Shown here: positions 1-9,119 of the stretch, in pieces
How positions within the stretch are numbered: the first letter of the stretch is position 1
How the letters are laid out: the number at the start of each line of letters is the position of its first letter
Assembly (NCBI RefSeq): GCF_000801105.2
Contig: NC_079518.1
Location: 20,998,800-21,062,799 of the forward strand
DNA length: 64,000 nucleotides
Direction of reading: 5' to 3'
From: Raphanus sativus
Taxonomy: Eukaryota; Streptophyta; Magnoliopsida; Brassicales; Brassicaceae
Made by a program: the position numbers and the translations under genes
Notes under the pieces: generated by a model
Databases searched by the model: none
What the model saw: the letters and a program-made list of their open reading frames with translations, nothing else
Told to the model about the DNA's origin: nothing

Positions 1-106
1 GATATTAGGACATGTTCTCAATAGACATTTAGCCTTGTTTTGGGTAGATCAAAGGTGAGGATAGAATCTTGTTCAGGAAGCGAGACAGATTTTGGAATCG
101 AAAGTG

Positions 107-328
107 ATGGAGGCCTATAAACATCTATGACAAGACCACCACGTCTTAATTCACCAAATTATGGATCTTGGAAGGTTTGTATGCAAGCTTTTATTAGTCG
201 TCTTGGTGAGGATTTATGGAGTTCTATTGAGGTTTATTGAAGTCATCCGGTGATAATTGATGATACGGAGGTTAAAGTTCTTAAACCAAGAGATCAATAA
301 AATGTTCCAGAGAAGAAAAAATCAATTT
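107..328 (+). pseudogene. Old copia gag relic, left half
   Basis: Translation of this stretch gives the conserved N-terminal region of a plant Ty1/copia gag (a 'PPRLNSPNYGSWKVCM' run followed by a conserved hydrophobic block), but with in-frame stops (for example after 'SIEVY'). The continuation lies at 6625 onward, beyond the younger element inserted here, so this is one half of a split, dead gag. No LTR of this older element is seen in the window; it presumably runs off the left edge. The family assignment comes from recognising the gag pattern; clade is not determined. Confidence 0.7.
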
Positions 329-568
329 TGTTCTAATCCTAGTGTTCTTGTCTTAGAATAGATCGAACTAAAGAGAGAGAGAGAGAGAGAATCGTATGAC
401 TTAGAGATGAATGAATTGTTATTATTCCATGAGTAATGAGTTCCTTATATATGATTACATAACTTGGAGACAAAGTCTAATAACTTGGAGTAGAGAACAA
501 GTAACTTGGAGTAGGGAACAAGTAAATCTAGAACATTCCATAATAGACATCACACAATTTTCATAACA
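329..568 (-). repeat. 3' LTR of the young copia element
   Basis: This is a 240-bp repeat, TG...CA, 239/240 identical to the copy at 6380-6619. It carries a short (GA)n run near 374-391 that is shared by both copies. It sits next to the purine tract, so it is the downstream LTR of a minus-strand element. Confidence 0.92.
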
Positions 569-779
569 CTTCCCCTTGATGTCCATTATGCGTGTAAGAT
601 GCTATCTCGTTAAAAACCGAGATTGTAATGCCATAACCGTCTAGAGTTTGTAATGCGTTTGGAATACTGCCTCGTTAAAACCTTTCCATAGTAAACCCAA
701 AAACCCAATGTGGTAAAAACGGGAAGCCATGGATAGGAAAAAGAGTACAGCCGCATTACTTCCCCTGAAGTGAACATCA

Positions 780-1275
780 CTGAAGGTTTCTCAGTGATCG
801 CATACCAATCTGCTGCATAAGCTTCCTGAGCGTGCATGTTGGTAATGCCTAAGTGAAGAGGTCGGCTGAGTTCTCGCTAGATCTGACTTAGAGGACCTTG
901 ACCTCTCCTTCTTTCTGAAGATCGTGGGTGAAGAAGAACTTGGGGAGAACATGCTTAGTCTTGTCACCCTTGATGTAACCATCTTTGAGCTGAGCTATGC
1001 AGGCCGCATTGTCTTCGTAAAGAACGGTCGGTTCGTCTTTACCATCCGTGATCCCACATGCTGTCCAAATATGGTGTGCCATGAGTCTCAACCAGACACA
1101 CTCTCTGCTTGCTTCATGGATCGCCAATATATCCGAGTGATTGGATGATGTGGCTGATATAGTCTGCTTGACTGATCTCCATGAAATGGTCGTGCCTCCA
1201 TATGTGAAAACATAGCCGGTTTGGGACTTAGCACTGTGTGGATCGGACTGGTAACCTGCATCAACAAAATGCTTT
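780..1275 (-). pseudogene. Copia RNase H remnant of the young element
   Basis: Minus-strand translation gives the C-terminal part of a Ty1/copia polyprotein. In order it shows a 'DAGYQSDPHSAKSQTGY' start, then 'EASRECVWLR', the conserved acidic 'EDNAACI' segment, and 'TKHVLPKFFFTHDLQ'. A final 'ENSADLFT' block is followed by an in-frame stop where a Lys is usual. Nothing upstream resembles reverse transcriptase or integrase, so the domain is orphaned and not functional on its own. It probably survives because it adjoins the polypurine tract and 3' LTR, which must be kept for mobilisation. Confidence 0.85.
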
Positions 1276-3925
1276 CATGATATTCATGGTCCATTCGGAT
1301 CATATGGTTTATCTCTCTTAGATAAATTCGACCATGAATGTCTTTGTATGTCCATGATCTGTCCGGATCATGACATCATCCATAATCCATCCGGATTATG
1401 TTCTTGTCCACTATATATCTTATTCATATCCTTTGACCAAAACTCTTTATGAACTTTTAGTATATGTCCACGGTCTGTTCATGAAGTGGCTATTGTGTTA
1501 TAGTTTGAAGTTTAATCAAAACTAAGCCACTTTTTGGTCAATAGGACGTTCCTCTCACTTGGATAGTTTAGGTCGGATTTAAGACCTAGAGAAACTGGTC
1601 GGAACAAGCTGGATGGGATGGATTGGTCGGGACCAATGATGATTAAGGTCGAACTAGGTCGGACATGATCCTAGTCGGTATGGTTCCCTTTGGTCGTGAA
1701 TCTGATGGATTCTCAGACCATTTGATCAATCTATTCTTGGTACGTTGGATCATAGATCCCAACATTCATATACGGCTAATGATCTCTACTATAGATCATC
1801 GTAGTCTCTTCATAGCCTTTCCAAGAATCAATCATCTTAATCATCCTTTCTTTAAGTATAAACACAAGGAATATATTGACTACTATATGGACTGATCAGA
1901 AACGTTCTTATAGAACTTTCTACTAAGCATCACTTAGTCTTATCATATCGTGTGTACATACACGCATGCAGCTGCATTTCAGTCCATGAACAACGCAGGA
2001 ACGATGTTGTTCTATGAGAACTTCTTTCTTATTTCTCACGGTATCTTATGTTACCTTTATATCCAGTGATATATCCAATGTCTACTACATCTTCCTTAGA
2101 TGTCCAAATCTTTATTAATTTCGATATTGGGTAGTAGCATTCACCACCTAGGAATTTATTTCCTTGTTCCTTAGTCCCTGTGAGTATCCTTGTGTGATCA
2201 AGCCATTCCTTTTGAATGCTTTATGTAGCAACATGTACGACCACTTGTCTGTACTTTCATGTTCTACAGCTCACGATTTTCTTTTCCTCACAAGACTCAT
2301 CTGTTCACTGGTTAGATGGCGTCTATCTTATGTATTTGGCCAATACGCCCATCATATTCATTCTTTACTATAACTCCACGTCCCATTCATTTCTCTATGA
2401 TGAGTACTCTTACGTGGGTTAGTGATCCTCGCATATCTCTTATGCTCAAGTGCTTTCTCTTTATCACTTATGAGTGTGTGTATGTGTCGACACCTTATAT
2501 AATGTTCCATCGCGTTCTATCGCGTTCTAGACATGATACAATCGATTGAGATTTTATTATTATCAGGATCATTGAATACTTTGTAGTTTGCAAGGCTACA
2601 TTGTATGATACTTGTACCTTAGGACCGGCCGGTCTTATCTCATTGTCTAGTATGGTTTCTCTTTCATGAACCCGGATCTATCATTATGAGCACCTTAACT
2701 TTTCTATCCGTGGTTCATTATATATGGAACATTCTGGTCTATCTTCTATAGACTTTTACAGCAACTTGATTATGTCTCTACTAGGACATTTATATAGTGG
2801 TGCTAAGCTGGTATGACTTAGTCATTCTTTCGGGTCTGTCTGGCTATCATTCTTTCTATGTTTATGGACGTCCAGTACATATATATCTGGTCCGAGGATC
2901 TTTGCCAAGACTTGGATGGTTAAAACCATTCCACTTTTACTTTCTATTTACCAGCTTATAGCTTTCTCCATGATGTTGGATAGTCGGATTCATCTTGTAT
3001 GTAATCCGTGTACCTTGGCCACAATATGATCACCTTTGTTTGGCTCATGGTCTCATTGAATTCGTGGGAGAAAGATCATGTTCTCTTATCCAACATATAT
3101 TCCCGATTTTCATCTCATCCTTAGATGAGGTATTCCATCCTAGATGGCACATAGGTATGTGGTGGTTTATCCATAAAGTCTTAGGATGGTCTATATCTGG
3201 ATTATGACCCTTTATCATCTTTAGACGGGAATATCTATGCTCACTTTATATGGTCTGATATATCTTATCTTTCATACATGTATTCTTGTGGTGTACCCAA
3301 GCTTATAGACTTTTGAAGTCTCAACCTTATAGGTTATGCCTTATACGGCCAAGCTATTATGTCTTATGGCCTTTGGCCAGGCTTATCATGTTCGGGTTTT
3401 ATAGTATGGTCATGGACCATACGGAGTGTTTATTCTCCCCCTCATGAACATGCTATAAAATACGTTTGTTTGTCCTCACTTAAACGTAATGCTTGGACGG
3501 TCAGCATGGTTTTAGACCATGATACACGAATTTGTGGTCTGGTCATGATCACGGGTTTTGTCCTCACTATCCTCATGATCAGATTATACTTTCATGTTGC
3601 TTGGAACAATGAAGCCTACTGAGTTTCCCTTGTGTACATGTTTCACAACGTGAGATCTTATGGGATAACTCTTTGTGCCTTAGTAATTTTAAACTTTGCA
3701 TCAAGTTTGGACCAGGATGGCTAATCCGGTCATGCCATAAAGTGTATAAATTCGTTGGTGAACCTTACTGGTTACCTAGGCTTTTATGCCTTATCACACT
3801 GATCCTTAGCATAGTTTTAGATCAGTAGGGAGAATGTAGTCTCGACCTCTTTTGTATGTATGCCTTTGGCGATTTTCATTAGCTAAAGGAACATTTCCTT
3901 TTTCTTTACTTTGACCATTGGTTTA
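1276..3925 (-). other. Hairpin-rich non-coding internal region of the young copia element
   Basis: No long reading frame or recognisable domain is present where pol would be expected. The stretch contains many short inverted repeats. Examples are 1353-1372 (7-bp stem, 6-nt loop), 1381-1400 (8-bp stem, 4-nt loop), 1779-1799 (7-bp stem, 7-nt loop), 3404-3422 (8-bp stem, 3-nt loop), 3505-3521 (6-bp stem, 5-nt loop) and 3798-3826 (7-bp stem, 15-nt loop). Words such as GGTC, GACC, GATCAT and CATGGT recur throughout. It may be repeated short units or captured non-coding DNA; the origin is unknown. Confidence 0.6.
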
Positions 3926-4344
3926 TTATTGAAACCATTTTGATGTGGCTTGTAATGCCATTTCGACCTTTACTCCCTCCTCGACCATGATTGGATCTAC
4001 AACCACGGTTATTGTGGTATCCTTGTCCATGGCCAGTGGGGATTTTGGGTCTTTCTCAATGGGTTTTAGGTGATAAATTTTCTGCCTCTTAAGGCCATGC
4101 CTTAGGCGTGGTGATCTAGACATACTCTTCTCGAGTTTTCATTCTCGTTTGTCAATAAAAAATATTTTTCAAGCAAATCAATCAAGATAAAAGAAAAACT
4201 TTTATTAATGCTATGAAATTTGAATGACAAATTATATTTAAAACAAAACACCAAATCATAAGTATGAAATCAGAATGTCAAAAGGCTTAAAAAATAGCCG
4301 GCCAGTCCATAATAACATCTTGGACGTGGCTCACATTTGGTTCT

Positions 4345-5073
4345 CTATTCAATGAATAAACCAATCTCATCATCTATATGAGTCCACCCGAATTTTCTTT
4401 TCTTAGCTTCTTCAGCATCACCGTATATCATCTCACATTGATACTCGGCACTTATCTCCATAACATAGTCGAGTTTGTCGAGGTTGACTTTCCTTTTCTG
4501 CTTCTTTTCCTCAAGAGCTGAAAGGTATGAGAGAAGGTCGTAATAGGTTGTGAAACCTTTAGCCTTCTGTGATAACAACACTTCCTTTGAATGGATCGTG
4601 TCACGAGTCTTGCTTAACAAGTCATAGTTTGTTATCACTTCACTACATAGTTTAAGACTATAGGTGATTCTCATAAGATAAACGTGATAGTCATCCACGG
4701 ATTCATAATCCTGGAACCTCAGAGCCTTCCATTCTTTCATGGACTCATCTAGTAATGGCTCGAAGAACATGGTGTTCAATCTCGACCAGAGATCGTAAGG
4801 ATCGTTGATGTAACTGCACTCATCATACAGATCCTTCACGAGATGCTTTCTCATTATCAAAACAGCTATACGCTTTTCATATGCAAGGGTATCATTGCCG
4901 TATTTGATACACTTCCCAAGTCCTTTAGACTTTAAATCGGCTGAAGTGTTCATCGCCCAATCAAGGTAATTGTCTCCATTGAGATCAAGGGCTGGGTAAT
5001 CCGAGTGATGGAGTCTCGACATCTGAATCATATCAAAATGATTTGTGTTAGTACATACAATTTCTGATGCCAT
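4345..5073 (-). CDS. Gag-like protein of the young copia element
   Basis: An intact 242-codon frame of the copia gag family (UBN2-like). It has a 'YPALDLNGDNYLDWAMN' N-terminal segment and an 'IAVLIMRKHLVKDLYDEC' helix. The 'WSRLNTMFFEP' and 'WKALRFQDYESVDDYHVYL' motifs mark the retrotransposon gag core. The frame ends soon after a Lys/Arg-rich segment with no CCHC zinc knuckle, so it is shorter than a normal gag and nucleic-acid packaging may depend on something else. In this family gag assembles the virus-like particle in the cytoplasm. The open frame in an element otherwise lacking pol suggests that gag is either selected or simply very young. Recognition is by pattern only. Confidence 0.8.
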   Translation of the reverse strand: MASEIVCTNTNHFDMIQMSRLHHSDYPALDLNGDNYLDWAMNTSADLKSKGLGKCIKYGNDTLAYEKRIAVLIMRKHLVKDLYDECSYINDPYDLWSRLNTMFFEPLLDESMKEWKALRFQDYESVDDYHVYLMRITYSLKLCSEVITNYDLLSKTRDTIHSKEVLLSQKAKGFTTYYDLLSYLSALEEKKQKRKVNLDKLDYVMEISAEYQCEMIYGDAEEAKKRKFGWTHIDDEIGLFIE

Positions 5074-5310
5074 TGGCTATCCAAGAAATAAAAGGCACTC
5101 GGCCAGTATGTAAACAATAAAGCCATATGGCTTGTGTGACCAATTCCATTCGGCTATTACACAATTAAATCACATTGCCAGCAAACAAATAAGAGGGCCA
5201 TACGGCCAGTTTGCATTCTCTTTAGAAATTTACTTTCTCATAACTCATCCATCACTTAATCAACTTATTTGATTTATAAATCCCTTGAAAATAGTGGGAT
5301 GGAAGAGTGC

Positions 5311-5760
5311 ATGGTTTAGCCATACCATATGGTATGCTACATCGACCCATGCGGTTTAATGGTCTAGTAGTACCATTCGGTACACATCCTCGACCAAATA
5401 AAACGGATAGTGATTTAGCTGCACTGTGGTGCGCATCATCCATCACCGGTGATTGCGGATCACCGTGGATCATCGAGGATCACCTTGGATCACTGATCAT
5501 CGTAGATCATCGCGGATCATCGAGGATCATCATGGATCATAGATCAACGCGGATCATCGTGGATGATCACCGTGAATCATAGGTGAAAAATCTAGTTGCA
5601 CCTGAGGGTGAACATCATCGACCATTGATTTTGTTTTATGGTCTAATCGTACTTAAAAGTACGTATCATCGATCTTTACTTCATATGGTCTAGTCATACC
5701 TATTGGTATGCATCATTGACCTAAAAGAAAATCATGGTCTAGCCACACTAGTAACCTTAT
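5311..5760 (-). repeat. 48-bp-period hairpin array in the copia leader, interrupted by a GATCA array
   Basis: Units beginning near 5311, 5359, 5407, 5588, 5638, 5685 and 5734 share the frame ATGGTCTAG ... CATCATCGACC. In units 1-6 a small stem-loop lies between the two conserved arms. The stems differ in sequence but still pair: CATACC/GGTATG (5321-5336), GTACC/GGTAC (5370-5383), GCAC/GTGC (5421-5432), CACC/GGTG (5599-5610), CGTACTT/AAGTACG (5648-5663) and CATACC/GGTATG (5695-5710). Unit 7 is degenerate. Between units 3 and 4 lies a separate short tandem array (about 5456-5580). The location is the untranslated leader between the primer-binding site and gag. Confidence 0.8.
5456..5580. repeat. 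Degenerate GGATCATCG tandem repeat
   Basis: About ten copies of a 10-13 nt unit close to GGATCATCGCG follow one another, with variants such as GGATCACCTT and AGATCAACGC. The array lies inside the larger hairpin array of the copia leader. It has no coding potential of note. Confidence 0.8.
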
Positions 5761-6360
5761 GTTTTGTTTGGACATATAGCGTGTCATTCTTAAAGGGGTA
5801 TCACTTGTTGTCCATTCAAAACAAAAGTCATGTAATCACATGCTTTATATTTTAGGGTTTTGATTTTAAAATAAACAAGAACTAAAATCAACCAAATCAA
5901 ATCGCAAAATTTTTTAAATCGGATTTAAGATGAAGAGAAGTTTGAAATCCGAATTGCTTGAACCACAAGTAAAGATTAGGGTTCTTGAGATCTTACCTTA
6001 ATCTTTGCCGATCTGTTCTCCTTGGTTCCTCTTTTAGAAACCTTGAATAATCAACAATGAAAGTTTCAAAGTTGGATTAGTATGAGATCTAAGAACAATA
6101 GATATCGAAATTAAGAGAGATAAGGAGTTGGCGGCTATTAGGGTTTTGGATGATCTTTGACGGCGCGGATTGCACTGGGAGATGACGGCGCGTCTGGAGT
6201 CGGATTGATGCGTGGTCTACGGTTCTGGATTCGTCTCGTCAAGAGCTTCAATTTGATATATTACTCGCCGTCTGGATCCTTACGGTTAGGGAGATATGAC
6301 GGTTTGAAGTTGCGGCTGAAATTAGGGTTTTTGTGGTCGCTGGATTTTAGCTAGGGTGTA

Positions 6361-6379
6361 GAGTCTCGTGCTGATAACG
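6361..6379 (-). other. Primer-binding-like site of the young copia element
   Basis: Immediately inside the 5' LTR the minus strand reads CGTTATCAGCACGAGACTC. This is not the usual plant initiator-Met site (TGGTATCAGAGC). From memory its complement resembles the anticodon arm of a tRNA-Ile, so priming by an internal, cleaved tRNA (as in Drosophila copia) is possible. The position is firm; the tRNA identity is inference. Confidence 0.6.
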
Positions 6380-6619
6380 TGTTCTAATCCTAGTGTTCTT
6401 GTCTTAGAATAGATCGAACTAAAGAGAGAGAGAGAGAGAGAATCGTATGACTTAGAGATGAATGAATTGTTATTATTCCATGAGTAATGAGTTCCTTATA
6501 TATGATTACATAACTTGGAGACAAAGTCTAATAACTTGGAGTAGGGAACAAGTAACTTGGAGTAGGGAACAAGTAAATCTAGAACATTCCATAATAGACA
6601 TCACACAATTTTCATAACA
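6380..6619 (-). repeat. 5' LTR of the young copia element
   Basis: This is the partner of 329-568 (TG...CA, one mismatch in 240). On the minus strand it lies upstream of the primer-binding-like site, so it is the promoter-bearing LTR. Confidence 0.92.
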
Positions 6620-6624
6620 AATTT

Positions 6625-8100
6625 TCAATTTGAAGGTCAAGTCAACGATTTATAATGCTATTTCAAGTTAATTTTCTAATGAACATCAGCTCAGAAGGTG
6701 GGGAATAAATTAGTGAACATGTTTGAAGATACTAGAAATGTCAAGCAAACCAAACTAGATATGTTAGCATCTAGATTTGAGAATCTAAGGATGGATGAAG
6801 ATGAAATTGTGGTTCAGTATAATGCTAAGCTGTGTGGCATATCTAAATGAATGTTTAACGGTTAAAATCAGTATAAAGAAAAGAAGTTGGTAAGGAAGCT
6901 ACAAAGATCGTCGCCATCAAAATTTAAGTCGAAGATATATGTTGTTGAAGAATCTCATAATTTGGATGAGATGCCTTTTAATGAGTTTGTTGGGATTCTT
7001 CAAGCTTTTGAGTTGAGTAAGGAATTTGGAGGCTAGGATAAGAAGGAAGAAGATCTAGTTGGAATTCTTTTAAAGGGTTCATCTTCTGAAGTTCATATGA
7101 TGATGCTGTTAAGAAACTTTTCTAAGTAGCTTAAACAAAAGGGCATGAAGGAGAATGGAAAAAGAGATGAATTGGGCAGTTCATCATCAACGATACAATT
7201 CTTTTAGTTCAATGGATTTTGATATATTTGGTATGCGTGTGCAAATTTACAGAAGAGAAAGAAGAACAGAAACATCAAGGAAGATTATGGAAGTGATGCA
7301 AATGATGGTGAGAAGCTAATTTTTTTTGTGGCATTCACAACTTTAGAGTCGATTTCTGCAAAAAAATATGTGTTATGATCTGCATTAGCGTCATAATGTG
7401 CATATGAAAGTGCTGGTGATGATGATAATTGGAGAATTGACGATGTAGAGCTTTTTGAGAACTATTAAGAGTTGAATGAGAATTGTATCAAGCTGGTTGA
7501 GTAGAATTCAGTGTTGACTAAGGAGAAAGTAAAGCTAGAATCTCAAGTTAGTGAAAGAAGAAGAAGCTCGACATGTTGTGTTCAACTTGTAGAAACACAT
7601 AACGATTTGAGGGGGCTGAATAATGGGACGAAGCAGCTAGATCATCTTCTCAATATTTGAAAAAGGTGACCGGTATGATCATGGATTCAAAGGAAAATAT
7701 TCGAAAGCTGAATGTGTTATTGTGTCAGCGGGAAAAATAGAGAATGTACCTGCATCTACTACAAAGCCATTAGTTAAGGTTTCTATAGAGAATGCCACTG
7801 ATGTGAAAGCTATGACTTATAGAGGTAAAGTTTCTGACAGAAAGAGTGCATCTTAATGAAAGTTTCGGCATATCTATCATTGTTGTGGTGTTATTGGGTA
7901 CATAAGGTCAAGGTGTTCAGAGTTATTGAGAAATGAATAAGATGAAACAGGCTTATAATATGAAGTTTCATGGTCCACTATGTTATTCTTGTGGAATTCA
8001 AGAACATGTTCGACGTGATTTTTTCAAGTTTTTTCAAGGAGCTAGTCATGGAGGAAGGCGTAGGAATATATGGTCTATGATATTTGATCACCATGAAGAT
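6625..8100 (+). pseudogene. Old copia gag relic, right half
   Basis: This continues the relic at 107-328 after the nested insertion. Fragments of gag are readable: 'VNMFEDTRNVKQTKLDML' and 'MDEDEIVVQYNAKL', then 'NLDEMPFNEFVGILQAFEL'. Near 7980-8030 there is a decayed zinc knuckle ('CYSCGIQEHVRRDF', with the last Cys lost). Stops and frameshifts are frequent, so it is not functional. Its decay contrasts sharply with the nearly identical LTRs of the element that interrupts it. Confidence 0.75.
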
Positions 8101-8299
8101 GGTGCAATGTGATTTCATCCTCATTTTGGAGGGTGGCGATCTCCATATTAGTTTTTGAAAATGATTTGACTCATAGGGAAGAAAGATATCATTTTATATC
8201 TAGACATAATAAGTTCACATACTCAATTAAAAAGGAAGAAACTGAAGATATAGGTTTTTATAATGTTTTATATCAGTTTGTGAAGTACTACAAGAGTTA

Positions 8300-9060
8300 G
8301 TACATTCGTGTATCAATAAGATAGGCTTGTGACGGAATTTGTGTTCTATGAAGTACATATATATATTTTTAATTTAGAAAATAAAAAAATATATTTATTG
8401 TGAAGACAATGAAAATTCTTTATAACGATCTTTAATTGACGAGAAAAGGGAGATATACCTTAAGAAAAAGAGATTTATTTTTGGAAGATCACGAAGAGCA
8501 AGTTTAAATTTGTTATACAAAGAGCCATGTTTCATGGAGAAAATCAGACCTTCGGAAATAAGAAAATTGAGAGAGCTTTACTTTTTTGTTATGTAATCAA
8601 ACGTCTGGTGCTACTGCTATGCATTGGTTGCTGGTGCACTCCTTGAGATTTGGAAGATTAAAATCTAAGATTTAGGATGAATTTTAACTATGGATTGAAT
8701 TATCATAAATATATCTTGTAAGTTTTAACAGAAATGAATGTATTTCAAGAGAATTGTGCTTGATTTACGTATCAGTAAATTAGTGTATTTGTTTTCTTTT
8801 CCAAGTGAATTGACAAAAACATATTATATTTATTTTCGCTACACTTTATTCTTGTCTTTTCCACGATTACAAAAAAATTGAGATTCATGATCGGTTGATT
8901 GGGGTTTTTAAAAATACCTCATGTTTTGCGTCAACTCGCAGCATCTAAAGTCCAATAAGTGATGTAAGCTATCGAATTGTTCCAATAAATATTAATTATA
9001 TGCGCAGACTTAAAATTTTTGGAGTTCTACTGAAGTTCTATTTCTCATGCATCCGGCCTC
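8300..9060. other. AT-rich intergenic stretch, nothing recognised
   Basis: No frame longer than noise, no terminal repeats and no recognised family are seen. It may be the far end of the old copia relic, too decayed to identify. Confidence 0.4.
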
Positions 9061-9119
9061 CGTGATGCTTTCCTCCTTCTCTTTGTCTTCTTCAGTATTG
9101 GGCTGTTATATGTTTGTAA

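Larger units (their letters stand above)
329..6619 (-). mobile_element. Young non-autonomous Ty1/copia element, complete with both LTRs
   Basis: The element is bounded by 240-bp direct repeats (329-568 and 6380-6619) that start TG, end CA and differ at one position. A 5-bp target duplication AATTT lies outside each (324-328 and 6620-6624). Orientation is minus: a purine tract reading AAGGGGAAG on the minus strand abuts the left LTR, and a primer-binding-like site abuts the right LTR at 6361-6379. Internally it has one intact gag frame (4345-5073) and an RNase H tail (about 780-1275). Protease, integrase and most of reverse transcriptase are missing. About 2.7 kb between them (1276-4000) is non-coding and rich in short hairpins. 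One LTR mismatch implies a recent insertion that depended on enzymes supplied in trans. It resembles the TR-GAG / LARD-like class of non-autonomous elements. Confidence 0.92.

Noticed and set aside
3926..4123. 65-codon frame between gag and the hairpin-rich region
   Set aside because: Short, with no motif; at best a decayed gag tail of the young copia.
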